From positions 1-64,000 of the forward strand of contig CAIPDP010000200.1 in NCBI GenBank assembly GCA_903863845.1: 64,000 nt of DNA. The letters are read 5' to 3'. The notes beneath the pieces are model-generated. The model made no database searches. It was not told where the DNA came from and worked only from the letters and a program-made list of their open reading frames with translations. The translations under genes were made by a program, and so were the position numbers. Shown piece after piece: positions 1-10,452 of this stretch. This stretch comes from an uncultured Mucilaginibacter sp. GTDB taxonomy: Bacteria > Bacteroidota > Bacteroidia > Sphingobacteriales > Sphingobacteriaceae. Positions within the stretch are counted from its first letter, which is position 1. The number at the start of each line of letters is the position of its first letter.

Positions 1-101
1 CAGCGATTGGCTCGTATAATTTTAAAAAAATAAAATGCCTTCAGTTTTTGATTCGAACAAATCACCTATATTTATTCAACCCTAAATTATAACAAGCAAC
101 A

Positions 102-1352
102 ATGAGCCAACAAGAAAACCATCTTAACCGTCGGCGGTTTTTGACGCAATTATCGCTAATCTCAGCTGCCATGGTAGCACCACGCTATGTGATGGGCTGC
201 AAATCGGCATCAGATAAAGTCAATTTGGGCTTTATCGGAACAGGCAAACAGGCGCTAGGTCTGCAGGAATCTTTTTTAAAAACCAATGCGGTAAATATCC
301 TCGCAGCTGCTGACGTTTATGAAGCGAAATTGCAACATTTTGCCAGCACGCTTACCGGTTGCGAGTTGTATCATGATTTCAGGAAAATACTCGACCGAAA
401 GGATATTGACGCTGTTGTGATAGCGGTGCCCGATCACTGGCATGCTGTTATATCCATTTTAGCGGCGCAGGCCGGTAAAGACATCTACTGCGAAAAACCA
501 TTGTCTCTTACTGTAAAAGAAGGCAGGGCGATGGTGACTGCTGCCGGGCAGCATAAGCGTGTATTCCAAACAGGCAGTATGCAACGTTCATGGCCCGAGT
601 TCAGGCAGGCTGTTGAACTGGTACGTAATGGCTATATAGGTGACATAAAAACCGTAAGAGTAAACGTTGGACCACCGCCTAAACCTTATGACCTTCCTGA
701 AGAAACTATTCCGGCTGGCGTGGATTGGGATTTTTGGTTGGGACCTAATGTAAAACCCGTAGTCTTTAATCATAACCTGGCACCGGGTTTGAAGGATGAT
801 TTTTGGGCACACTGGCGCGATTATAAGGAATTTGGCGGCGGCGGCATGACCGACTGGGGCGCACACATGTTTGATATTGCGCAATGGGGTTTGGATATGG
901 ATGCCAGCGGACCAATATCGGTAACACCGCCGGATAATGAACACCCTTTCCTTACCTATCAGTATGCCAATGGTATCACTATGACCCATGAGCCCAGCAA
1001 AGGCGACCAGGGCTTAACTTTTGTTGGCACCAAAGGCGAGATACATGTCGTACGCGGTAAACTGGAAACCAATCCGCCTGAACTAAGAGATAAAGTGATT
1101 GGCGACAGCGAAAAACACGTGTACAAAAGCGAAAATCATTATGATGATTTCCTGCAGGCCATACGCAAACGTAGCAAACCTGTTGCTGATGTCGAGATCG
1201 GGCATCGTACCGCAACCGTATGCAATATAGGCAATATCGCCTATGCCTTGAATCGCCCGCTGAAATGGGATCCGGTAAAAGAAGTTTTTGACGATGCCGA
1301 GGCTAATAAATTAACAGGCAGGGAAATGAAGAAAGAGTGGAATATTTTGTAG
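102..1352 (+). CDS. Gfo/Idh/MocA family oxidoreductase with Tat-type signal
   Basis: N-terminal NRRRFLTQLSLISAAM twin-arginine-like signal; GFIGTGKQ nucleotide-binding motif; EKPLSLTVKEG typical of the Gfo/Idh/MocA family. Confidence 0.9.
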   Translation: MSQQENHLNRRRFLTQLSLISAAMVAPRYVMGCKSASDKVNLGFIGTGKQALGLQESFLKTNAVNILAAADVYEAKLQHFASTLTGCELYHDFRKILDRKDIDAVVIAVPDHWHAVISILAAQAGKDIYCEKPLSLTVKEGRAMVTAAGQHKRVFQTGSMQRSWPEFRQAVELVRNGYIGDIKTVRVNVGPPPKPYDLPEETIPAGVDWDFWLGPNVKPVVFNHNLAPGLKDDFWAHWRDYKEFGGGGMTDWGAHMFDIAQWGLDMDASGPISVTPPDNEHPFLTYQYANGITMTHEPSKGDQGLTFVGTKGEIHVVRGKLETNPPELRDKVIGDSEKHVYKSENHYDDFLQAIRKRSKPVADVEIGHRTATVCNIGNIAYALNRPLKWDPVKEVFDDAEANKLTGREMKKEWNIL

Positions 1353-1454
1353 TTCTGGTTTTTCAACAATCTATTTCATTCTGAGCAGGAGGACGAAGAA
1401 TTTAAGACTCGGTACTCTAAAACAGTTTTGCTAATTTTTTTTTAATTTGTTAAT

Positions 1455-1670
1455 ATGACCATCGTAGTTAAACCTCATAATAAAAATGAAGAAATGGAAC
1501 TACTTGCTTTTCTTGACCGTATGAAATACGACTACAGTCGGGAAGAGCCTGTTGCCTTATCTGAAACTCAATTACAAGAGACATTAAAAAGGGACCGTTT
1601 GTATGAAGACGGCAAAACTGACACCTTCAGCATCGAGGATATTATTACTCATTTTAAGCTGAAAGCATAA
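1455..1670 (+). CDS. small hypothetical protein, antitoxin-like
   Basis: Intact 71-aa ORF, acidic, ending in an S/DIxxHFK tail; no toxin ORF follows. Confidence 0.5.
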   Translation: MTIVVKPHNKNEEMELLAFLDRMKYDYSREEPVALSETQLQETLKRDRLYEDGKTDTFSIEDIITHFKLKA

Positions 1671-1734
1671 TCCAGCATTGTTTAAAATTCTGGTTTTCCC
1701 ACCTGCTATAATATCCCAAAAAAGCCGTATAAGT

Positions 1735-3708
1735 TCATTTACTAAACCCATCCAGCAAATGTAGCTGATGCGGGTCGTAAATATGCCCGGCCTTGATCAC
1801 GGTGGTGACATTGCGTATATCTCGAATATTTTTGAGCGGATCGCCATCAACGATGATCAGATCGGCGCTTTTACCTTCTTCTACAGATCCCGAAGTTTTG
1901 TCAAGATTCAATACCCTTGCCGGTATTATTGTTGCAGTTTGTATAGCATCAGCTGGTGTTAGGCCCGACTGTACATAAAGCTCCAGTTCGCGGGGAACGC
2001 TAAAGCCAGGAAATCCCTGATCAGTTCCTGCAACAATGGTTACTCCCCCATCATGCAATTGTTTTACAATAGCTACCATACTTTCATATAGTGGTTTGAA
2101 TTTTTTCGCACCGGCGGCGTCTTCTCCTGTATTTTTTAACAAAGCCTGTAAGGGCAGTGGCAATGTATAAAAGGCAGGTTCAATTACTGAAATATCATCG
2201 CTTATCGAGCGGAAACTCATCTCAAAAACGCCCAAAGTTGGGTCAATAACGGTATTGTGTTTCTTCAAAAAAGAAATAACCGCCTTGCTCGTTGAATCAT
2301 CGAAATTGATCGAACGATCTTTATTACGTTTCATCACCGAATACACGTATTGCACATGATTCACCATATCCATACCCGAATCAACACCGGCCTGGATGGT
2401 CATCCCGATTGGAATATGCCCCGTAACGGTCAGCCCCTGTTTATGCGCTTCGTCGCAAATTGCTTTAACGATAGCTGGCTTTACCGAGCTGTATATTTTG
2501 ATCTGTCCAAAACCATTGCTTTTATAACGATCCACGGCTTTAATGGCTTCTTCTTTGGTATCAGCCTGTATGATACCTAAGGCAAATTGCCCTTTACCAT
2601 CGATGATACCGGCCTTAATAATGAGCGGCCCCACTCCTTTTCCGTCATCGATCGCCTGTTTGATCGCATTGATAAAATCATATTCATTGCCACAATCGCG
2701 CACGGTTGTAACGCCCGCTGCGAGGTAAGCCGGCCCCCATTCTGCCTGCTCAAAATGCGCATGCATATCCCATAATCCCGGAAAGATCATTTTGCCGGTG
2801 GCATCGATCACCTTTGCACCTGCAGGAATACTTACTTCCCCCTTTTTGCCGACTTTTTTTATGATACCATTTTCGATGATCAATACCGCATCCGGAATAC
2901 TCTTTTCGTTTACAACATCATAAACTGTACCGCCCGTAATAGCGATAAGTTTTTCGGCCTGGCTGCCCAACCCTGCTGATTTGGTAAACAGACGCATGCT
3001 ATAGGTTGCAGTCTTACCAATAAGCTGAGGTAACAGATCCTCATAAGCTTCCCTAACTGATTCAAACTTGTCAAACTCGGCATCATTGGTGATGATGGCA
3101 ATAACCTGACCCTGTTTGTCGGTCCAGACAAATTCATTACCCCAGATCAGGCCGCCAATCGTATACCGGTCTAAACTGAGTGCTACGCCTTTCAGGCTAA
3201 CTTCATCTTGTCCATCGAGCCGGATCTGTACCGAACCAACAGGTAGAATTGGGATATTGGCAGGCCTGCCATGTTTTTTCCAGAATTGTATCAGCACCTG
3301 CTGAACGATAGTGGGTGCATAACCTGCTACCGGGAAAGTTATAGCTGATATTTTTTTATGATATACCGAATCATCCACTTTAACATAAGCCTCTTTTCCA
3401 TTGATCCTGATCGTATCATTGACCGTAGCACCGCGCGCCACATTACCTTTAATAGAAAGTGAAAGAGGATCCAAAGCCGGATTTACACGCAGTTCGGCTT
3501 TTAAAGGAACCGGAGAACCACGGTCGACAAATTTGAAATCAGCCCCATAGATATTGGCATCTTTTTCATGGCTTAACTGATAAGTTTCTTTACCGATCTT
3601 TTGCTGGAATTTATGGAGCAGGAAGGTGCCGGTATCGGTAGCAGAGGTTTGGGCATGAGCATAGGTAAATACTACACCAGAAGCAAGCAGCAGCAAATAT
3701 TTTTTCAT
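1735..3708 (-). CDS. secreted amidohydrolase family protein
   Basis: Signal peptide; GLWDMHAHFE metal-binding motif, TGHIPIGM, AGTDQGFPG, and EEGKSADLIIVDGDPL C-terminal amidohydrolase motif. Confidence 0.9.
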   Translation of the reverse strand: MKKYLLLLASGVVFTYAHAQTSATDTGTFLLHKFQQKIGKETYQLSHEKDANIYGADFKFVDRGSPVPLKAELRVNPALDPLSLSIKGNVARGATVNDTIRINGKEAYVKVDDSVYHKKISAITFPVAGYAPTIVQQVLIQFWKKHGRPANIPILPVGSVQIRLDGQDEVSLKGVALSLDRYTIGGLIWGNEFVWTDKQGQVIAIITNDAEFDKFESVREAYEDLLPQLIGKTATYSMRLFTKSAGLGSQAEKLIAITGGTVYDVVNEKSIPDAVLIIENGIIKKVGKKGEVSIPAGAKVIDATGKMIFPGLWDMHAHFEQAEWGPAYLAAGVTTVRDCGNEYDFINAIKQAIDDGKGVGPLIIKAGIIDGKGQFALGIIQADTKEEAIKAVDRYKSNGFGQIKIYSSVKPAIVKAICDEAHKQGLTVTGHIPIGMTIQAGVDSGMDMVNHVQYVYSVMKRNKDRSINFDDSTSKAVISFLKKHNTVIDPTLGVFEMSFRSISDDISVIEPAFYTLPLPLQALLKNTGEDAAGAKKFKPLYESMVAIVKQLHDGGVTIVAGTDQGFPGFSVPRELELYVQSGLTPADAIQTATIIPARVLNLDKTSGSVEEGKSADLIIVDGDPLKNIRDIRNVTTVIKAGHIYDPHQLHLLDGFSK

Positions 3709-3858
3709 CGGGAAAGCTTGTTAATGACAAGTAAATTTATCATTTATTTCATGAAGTGGTAGGTAAGCTTCGCCAATGTTGCGGTTTTTGAAAAATAAAG
3801 CCTGAATCGGCAGCGTGTTTATCCACTACCAAAGCCGGTCAGTCTTTCAAAATTACTA

Positions 3859-5166
3859 CTACAGCTTCTCGCCGTGCTGGCTAATATCCAAACCAACCAA
3901 TTCTTCTTCTTTGGATACCCGCAATGGCGAGATCATATCGGTGATCTTCAATAACAATAAGGATCCGAAAAACGAGAACACGGATGCAGCAACCAGGGCA
4001 ATACACTGCACAAAGAATAAATGCGTCTCGCCAAAGAATAAACCGTTGCCTGTGGTATTGCCGGGGTTAACGTTTTGATGGGCAAATACACCTGTCAACA
4101 ACATACCTACCATACCGCCCACACCATGGCATGGAAAAACGTCTAAAGTATCATCAATAGAAGTACGGGTGCGCCATTCAACCACCAGGTTGCTTACTAA
4201 TGCCGAAATTATCCCTATGGCCAATGAATGCGGGATGGAAACATACCCGGCTGCAGGTGTAATGGCCACCAGACCCACCACTGCACCAATGCAGGTACCC
4301 ATGGCTGATGGCTTTTTATTGCGTAGCATATCAAAGAATATCCAGGTTAAACCAGCTGCAGCCGAAGCAGTTGTACTGGTGGCAAGCGCATTTACTGCCA
4401 AATGGTTAGCGCCAAAGGCCGAGCCCGCGTTAAAGCCAAACCAACCAAACCATAGTAGACCGGTACCGATGATCACATAGGTTACACGTGCAGGTGCATG
4501 GCTGGTTTCCGTACGCCCTTTAAGGTAAATGGCAGATGCCAATGCCGCCCATCCGGCCGACATGTGTACAACTGTCCCACCGGCAAAATCAAGTACACCC
4601 AGTTTCGACAAAATACCATCAGGGTGCCAGGTGGCATGTGCCAGTGGCGAGAAAATGAAGATGGAAAACAAACAAAGGAAAACGATATAACTATTAAACC
4701 GGATGCGCTCGGCAAATGCACCTGTTATCAAAGCCGGAGTGATAATGGCAAATTTTAACTGGTACATGGCAAAAAGCAACAATGGAATAGTAGGCGCCAG
4801 TTTCCAGGTTGCATTGCCGAGCATGCCTTTCATCATAAAATAAGTTGCAGGGTTGCCAATGATGCCATGAAAGGAGTCGCCGAAAGCCAGACTGAAACCG
4901 AATATACCCCAGATAACCGTAATGATCACCATACAAACCACGCTTTGCAACATGGTTGAGATCACGTTCTTTTTATTCACCATACCGCCATAGAAAAAGG
5001 CAAGTCCCGGCGTCATGATCAAAACCAAAGCCGTTGACATCAGCATCCAGGCTACATCACCGGTATTAAAATTAGCTTTAGTGTGATCGGTAATCTCTAC
5101 CGATGGGAAAAGAAAAGTCAACAAAAGTACTACCAGTATCAACTGGAAGGGTAAATAACGCTTCAT
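3859..5166 (-). CDS. amt: ammonium transporter
   Basis: LVLIMTPGLAFFYGGMVNKKNVISTM, DFAGGTVVHMSAGWAAL and DVFPCHGVGGMVGMLLTG are Amt hallmarks. Confidence 0.96.
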   Translation of the reverse strand: MKRYLPFQLILVVLLLTFLFPSVEITDHTKANFNTGDVAWMLMSTALVLIMTPGLAFFYGGMVNKKNVISTMLQSVVCMVIITVIWGIFGFSLAFGDSFHGIIGNPATYFMMKGMLGNATWKLAPTIPLLLFAMYQLKFAIITPALITGAFAERIRFNSYIVFLCLFSIFIFSPLAHATWHPDGILSKLGVLDFAGGTVVHMSAGWAALASAIYLKGRTETSHAPARVTYVIIGTGLLWFGWFGFNAGSAFGANHLAVNALATSTTASAAAGLTWIFFDMLRNKKPSAMGTCIGAVVGLVAITPAAGYVSIPHSLAIGIISALVSNLVVEWRTRTSIDDTLDVFPCHGVGGMVGMLLTGVFAHQNVNPGNTTGNGLFFGETHLFFVQCIALVAASVFSFFGSLLLLKITDMISPLRVSKEEELVGLDISQHGEKL

Positions 5167-5275
5167 AATTCAGGACAATAATCGGTTTATAATTGCGGCA
5201 TCTAAATTACTATTTTATCTAAAAAATGAGCGATATTTTTTGATTTTTTTAAGATTTTATCGATTTGGTTAGCAA

Positions 5276-6781
5276 TTACAAATATTTGTAAGCAAAACCC
5301 GGAAATATTCCAAAATACAATACGATGAGTACGATGATGGCTATGGTAATAAATAATGCCCTGCTTCCGCTCGCAAAACCGGTAGTCCGTTCGGTTTTAT
5401 AGAGAAATAGATTGCGGGGAATTTTAATATAGTAAAACAATGATACTACTGTTGTGATGGCACCGGTGATCATGAGCAAAAGCAAAGCTATTTGGTGCGT
5501 GTCTTTATAAACCCCATAAACTGCCGAAAAAGCCAAAAGCTTGCCGTTAAAACCTGCTGTAAGCGGGATTCCGGTAAGCGAAATTAAAATAATAATAAAA
5601 GCAATGCTGGCCATGGGGTATTTAAAACCAAGACCCTTATACCCTTCTATATCTTCGGCACCGGCAATTTCTTCAAAAAAACTGGCCAGCATCCAGGCTG
5701 CGGTACTGGCTAAAGCATAGGCCAGCAAATAAAACCTTAGTGCCGAAATTCCTTGTCCATCTAAATTAAAGTTGACGAGCGCCATGATGGCAAAACCAGT
5801 ATGACCAATGCTCGAATAAGCCAGCATGCGCTTCACATTGTTTTGCAGGGTAGCCGCGAAATTACCGGCGATCATGGTGATGATACCAATTACGGCAAGC
5901 AATAGCTGGAAATCGAAGGCTTTCCATTGTACCGAAGGGTCGATGAATGGAGAAAGAAAATTGATCAGTAAAGCAAATGCGGCGATCTTTGGTACGGTAG
6001 ATAAAAAGGCTGAGATCGGTGTTGGTGCTCCTTCGTAAACATCGGGTACCCAAAAATGCAGGGGAACAAAGGATAGTTTAAAGCCTATGCCGACTAAAAA
6101 AAGAATTAAGGCAAGGCCTGCGGTCAGTGGATTGGCATGTGCCAAACCGGAGGTCAGGGCGCCGGTGTACAGATCGAGCGTACCGCTCAATCCATAGAGT
6201 AAAGAAATTCCGTAGAGCATGATGGCGGAACATGCCGCCCCGAATAATACATATTTCAGACCCGCTTCGCTGCTCCATTTCCTTTCAGTACGGTAAACCA
6301 CCATCAGGTAAGAAGTAATGGATACCATTTCGACCGACAGGTATATCGATAATAGATTGGCAGCCATCGACATCAGATGAAGACCGAGGATAGCTGCAAG
6401 GGTAATGGTATACAGGTCGGATAATTTTTTTGAATGGGAACGCAAGTCTGCGTCCCATTCAAAATATAGCAACATCAGGATCGAGATAAGGTCGATCAAT
6501 ATTTTAAATTTCAGTCCCGCTGTATGCAGGATAAGCATGTTATTAAAAAACAATGCCGTATTTTCCAGCATGGGCGCCTGTTGGAGATCTTTTAACAAAA
6601 CGATCACCATACCTGCGATCGCTATTGTACGGCACAACCAGCCACTTCGCCTGCCAAATAACAGATCGGTTAACAAAACCAGCACCAACAAGGCCGCAAG
6701 GTATATTTCCGGCATGAATAGCGGCAGGCTATCTAATACCTGGTTGAGTTGTTGGTGTAGTGATGGAAACAAACCTTGCAT
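5276..6781 (-). CDS. nuoN: NADH-quinone oxidoreductase subunit N
   Basis: Multi-TM; FKLSFVPLHFWVPDVYEGAPTPISAFLSTVPK; operon context. Confidence 0.95.
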   Translation of the reverse strand: MQGLFPSLHQQLNQVLDSLPLFMPEIYLAALLVLVLLTDLLFGRRSGWLCRTIAIAGMVIVLLKDLQQAPMLENTALFFNNMLILHTAGLKFKILIDLISILMLLYFEWDADLRSHSKKLSDLYTITLAAILGLHLMSMAANLLSIYLSVEMVSITSYLMVVYRTERKWSSEAGLKYVLFGAACSAIMLYGISLLYGLSGTLDLYTGALTSGLAHANPLTAGLALILFLVGIGFKLSFVPLHFWVPDVYEGAPTPISAFLSTVPKIAAFALLINFLSPFIDPSVQWKAFDFQLLLAVIGIITMIAGNFAATLQNNVKRMLAYSSIGHTGFAIMALVNFNLDGQGISALRFYLLAYALASTAAWMLASFFEEIAGAEDIEGYKGLGFKYPMASIAFIIILISLTGIPLTAGFNGKLLAFSAVYGVYKDTHQIALLLLMITGAITTVVSLFYYIKIPRNLFLYKTERTTGFASGSRALFITIAIIVLIVLYFGIFPGFAYKYL

Positions 6782-6786
6782 ATTAA

Positions 6787-8733
6787 CTATTGTACGATGA
6801 CCGATTGGCTTTTAGGGTATTTAACTAAATATTTTAATTCAACTTTTTTATCATCCTGCGGGCTCAGCTGAAAATCCCAGGTTACTTTCCCGCTCTTTTC
6901 GTCAAGCTTACCACCGGATAGCTCCTGCTTTTCTACCTCGATCGACGAATTCTGCGATACCGGTATCTGATCTTCTACCAGCAAATTTATCAATTGGTTC
7001 TTACGGTTCTTCACTTCTATTTCCCAATCGCGTGTTTCTTTCCGGTTCGAGCCCAGATTTTGCTTCTCGGTCAGCGTTTTAACAGAAGTACGTGTAACCA
7101 CAATATTCTTATCGGCACCCAATGATAAATTCAGCGTATCGGCTGTAGCATTAGCATCTATGACCGATTTGCCGATAAATGTACCTTCAAAAAACAAATT
7201 AGCCTCACCCGAAAGAAAATTATATTTATTCCAATCGGTTAACTTCGCTGTTAAAAACACATCGGTACTTACTTTTGGCACCACGGCATATTGGTAGATG
7301 GCTTTCAGATCAAACTCATTGATATCAACCGTACATTGCTTGCCATCATTCGTAATGGTATAAGGATCGGTGATATCAAACTCTATATTGGTTTGGTTTT
7401 CCACCTGGTTGACTTCAATAGGTAGGGTTGCTTTTGACACCCCTGCAGCCTGGCCCTGGAGTATATTTTTCTCATTGATACTACTTGTACCCCTGATATA
7501 TACCGCGCTGCTTGCGCCTGGCTGAGCATCCATGCTAATGGTAGACGTGGCTCCGGTTACATCGCTTTTACGCTGGGTACCATAGCCGGTAACCACAACC
7601 TCATTGAGCGCATTAGACGAAGGTTCGAGCCTGAAACTTGCCTGACCGCCGGTAATTGCAGTTTCCTGAACTTTATATCCAATATAGGATGCAACCAGCG
7701 CTTGCGCGCCATGGGGTAATTGTAAAGAGTAATTACCGTTCGCATCGGTGACCGCCCCGATCGATGTCCCCTTAACTTTAATGGTAGCTCCAGGCAGCGG
7801 TTGATTGTCATCACCGTCTACAATTCTTCCGGAAATAGTATTGGGGATACTTGCAGGATTTGTATAATACATACCATATCCCAGGTAATAAGGATTCAAT
7901 TCCGGCTTGCTGCCACTTACTGAGGGGTTGCCGGTTGATAGCGTCAGCCGGATATTCTTCCATTCCTCACCACATTGCTGAGAAACATTGGCCTTGTAAG
8001 AGATCTGTATCGGGCTATTGATATCTTTTGCCCTGATATCATAGGTTGGAAACCAGGCTGCACTGCGTACAACATAACTCAGGGAAAATTCGGCTTGCAA
8101 TGCAGTTTTTGAAGATATAGTCACGATCACATTGCTGGTAGCCGTTGAAATCCCTTTTGAAAGATCGGCCAGTTGCTTGTCGTATTTCTGCAGTTCCCGG
8201 TTCAGATCCTCGATTTCACTGTTGATCGCCTGCTCTTTTTTCCGGATCTCGGTAAAACGTTCGGTCTGAAAATCCAATACCTGTTTCAACTTTACCACAT
8301 CTAACCCTGTAGTTTCGCCCGATACTACCTGGTTTTTACGCAGCAGGTTAGCTTCCTCTTCGTAAATAGTTAAAAAATTGCTTTCAAAATTGATCTTATC
8401 CCGAAGTGCTTTTTGTTTGGCTCTGAGTTCTTCGGCTGTAGTTTGTTTGGCCTGCTCGTTAATAAAATCCATTTCGTGCTTTACCGCAAGGATCGTGAAG
8501 GGCCCATTGGCATGCACCTGTATGCTTTGGGCGTCAATATCAGGCGAAAGGTTATTAAAAATGAGTGTCGATGTACCCTGCTTGATACTGACATCGGCTG
8601 TACGCTTAACCTGTGCCCCGCTCAGGAACACAATAACCCGCTGAACTTTTGAACTGATCTTTTGGCCTTCATCAGCTTGTGATGTTATTGCAATAAGGGA
8701 AAAGCAAACAGCCATTAATGAATTTTTTAACAT
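6787..8733 (-). CDS. MuiA-like DUF4140/DUF4139 protein with an embedded carboxypeptidase-regulatory/TonB-plug-like segment
   Basis: VQRVIVFLSGAQVKRTADV...LSPDIDAQSIQV (DUF4140-like), SYVVRSAAWFPTYDIRA (DUF4139-like); internal SGRIVDGDDNQPLPGATIKVKGTSIGAVTDANGNYSL and NEVVVTGYGTQRKSDVTGA. Confidence 0.85.
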   Translation of the reverse strand: MLKNSLMAVCFSLIAITSQADEGQKISSKVQRVIVFLSGAQVKRTADVSIKQGTSTLIFNNLSPDIDAQSIQVHANGPFTILAVKHEMDFINEQAKQTTAEELRAKQKALRDKINFESNFLTIYEEEANLLRKNQVVSGETTGLDVVKLKQVLDFQTERFTEIRKKEQAINSEIEDLNRELQKYDKQLADLSKGISTATSNVIVTISSKTALQAEFSLSYVVRSAAWFPTYDIRAKDINSPIQISYKANVSQQCGEEWKNIRLTLSTGNPSVSGSKPELNPYYLGYGMYYTNPASIPNTISGRIVDGDDNQPLPGATIKVKGTSIGAVTDANGNYSLQLPHGAQALVASYIGYKVQETAITGGQASFRLEPSSNALNEVVVTGYGTQRKSDVTGATSTISMDAQPGASSAVYIRGTSSINEKNILQGQAAGVSKATLPIEVNQVENQTNIEFDITDPYTITNDGKQCTVDINEFDLKAIYQYAVVPKVSTDVFLTAKLTDWNKYNFLSGEANLFFEGTFIGKSVIDANATADTLNLSLGADKNIVVTRTSVKTLTEKQNLGSNRKETRDWEIEVKNRKNQLINLLVEDQIPVSQNSSIEVEKQELSGGKLDEKSGKVTWDFQLSPQDDKKVELKYLVKYPKSQSVIVQ

Positions 8734-8842
8734 GGTCTTCGGTTTAAATGAACATTTATTGATTTAACCCCTAAATGGGTTTTGTATCAATGATGCTCTG
8801 GCAGCGGCTATTCCATAAAGCTGCAACCGAAAAACCGAATAT

Positions 8843-10447
8843 TTATTTATTACCTAAAAAATGGACCAGTGCCAAAACCGAATCATTTACCTTATCAAAC
8901 ACCAGTGAAGGCATAATACCCAGTGCCAAAGCCAGCGCAGCCAGAGGCAGCAGCGTTAACACTTCACGGGTATTTAGGTCGACTAACGCTGCTTTCCATA
9001 CATCGCCGCCTTTAAGGGAGAGCGATCCAAAAAACATGCGCTGTAGTGTCCAGAGGAAATAAGCTGCGCTCAGCAATACACCTACTGACCCGGTCACGGC
9101 CATCCAATAAGGCAGGAAGCCATTAACGGAGGTCGATTTAAAAGCCCCCAGCAGGGAGAACGATTCACCCATAAATGCTGATAGCCCCGGAAGCCCCAGC
9201 GATGCGAAAAACGCGATCAGCACAAAAGTGGTATACTTTGGCATCAGGTTGGCCAGGCCATGGAAATTGTAGATCTCGCGGTCGTGCACCCGGTTATAAA
9301 TTACGCCGACAAGGAAGAATAACATGGTTGAAAGAAATCCATGACTCACCATTTGCATCAATGCGCCACTAATACCTTCTGTAGTTTGTGAAGCGATACC
9401 CAGCAGCACAAAGCCCATGTGAGAAACGGATGAATAAGCGATCAATCGCTTCAGGTCGCGCTGAGCCAATGCGTTCAGTGCGCCATAGATGATGGATATA
9501 ACACCCAAAAGGCCAAGCCACCAGGCCCCGGAGGCAGCAATATCAGGGAAAATTCCTAAACAGATACGGATGATGCCGTAACCACCTACTTTCAGCAATA
9601 CACCTGCAAGGATAATTGATACCGGTGTAGGAGCCTCTACGTGTGCATCTGGTAGCCACGTATGCAGGGGCACCACGGGCACTTTAATTGCAAATGCGAT
9701 AAAGAGTACAACGAAACCAACCGTCCGCGCTGAGATGCCAAAAATGGTCTTGTGCGCCAGAACTGAGAAAACCGATCCCGCATCATAGTTAGCCGGGTTC
9801 ATCATCTGGATCATGTTAAAAGTATGATTTCCCGTTACCGGATCCTTTACTGACAAGTATAGTCCAACCATCACTAGTAGCATGAACACCGAGCCAAACA
9901 GGGTATACAGGAAGAACTTAATGGCTGCATATTGACGCCTTGCCCCACCCCACATGCCGATGAGGAAATAGAGCGGCAGCAGCATCAGTTCGTAAAAAAT
10001 ATAGAACAGGAAAAAGTCCAGAGCGCAAAACACGCCTATAACAGCCGTATTAAGCAGCAGGAACAAGGCAAAATAACCTTTAAGGTTACTTTTGATCTCC
10101 CAGGAGGCCAGAGCCGCAATCACCATCACCACTGAAGTTAGCATTACCAGCGTGATGGAAATGCCATCGATCCCCACAAAATAATCGATCTGCATATGCC
10201 CCATGCTGCCGAGGTCGAGGTTGATCCAGTGCAGTTTTTGCAGGAACTGGAACTGCGATTCGACATTAACACCGGCAAAACCACTGCCCGTTTTAAATTG
10301 CAGGTATAGCATGATGCTGATACCCAATTGCACCAGCGTTGCCAGCAGGTTTATATATTTAAATCCTGCACGCAGCGACGAAGGCAGCACCACGATGAGC
10401 AGTGCAAACAACAGGGGAGCGAATATGAGCAGCGACAGTAAATTCAT
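8843..10447 (-). CDS. nuoM: NADH-quinone oxidoreductase subunit M
   Basis: KVPVVPLHTWLPDAHVEAPTPVSIILAGVLLKVGGYG and LKRLIAYSSVSHMGFV. Confidence 0.96.
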   Translation of the reverse strand: MNLLSLLIFAPLLFALLIVVLPSSLRAGFKYINLLATLVQLGISIMLYLQFKTGSGFAGVNVESQFQFLQKLHWINLDLGSMGHMQIDYFVGIDGISITLVMLTSVVMVIAALASWEIKSNLKGYFALFLLLNTAVIGVFCALDFFLFYIFYELMLLPLYFLIGMWGGARRQYAAIKFFLYTLFGSVFMLLVMVGLYLSVKDPVTGNHTFNMIQMMNPANYDAGSVFSVLAHKTIFGISARTVGFVVLFIAFAIKVPVVPLHTWLPDAHVEAPTPVSIILAGVLLKVGGYGIIRICLGIFPDIAASGAWWLGLLGVISIIYGALNALAQRDLKRLIAYSSVSHMGFVLLGIASQTTEGISGALMQMVSHGFLSTMLFFLVGVIYNRVHDREIYNFHGLANLMPKYTTFVLIAFFASLGLPGLSAFMGESFSLLGAFKSTSVNGFLPYWMAVTGSVGVLLSAAYFLWTLQRMFFGSLSLKGGDVWKAALVDLNTREVLTLLPLAALALALGIMPSLVFDKVNDSVLALVHFLGNK

Positions 10448-10452
10448 CGGGT

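Noticed and set aside
1373-1410. Possible TCATTCTGAGC...GAAGAATTT intergenic repeat after the oxidoreductase
   Set aside because: Resembles a commonly seen dispersed repeat but only one short copy is visible here, so it is not called.
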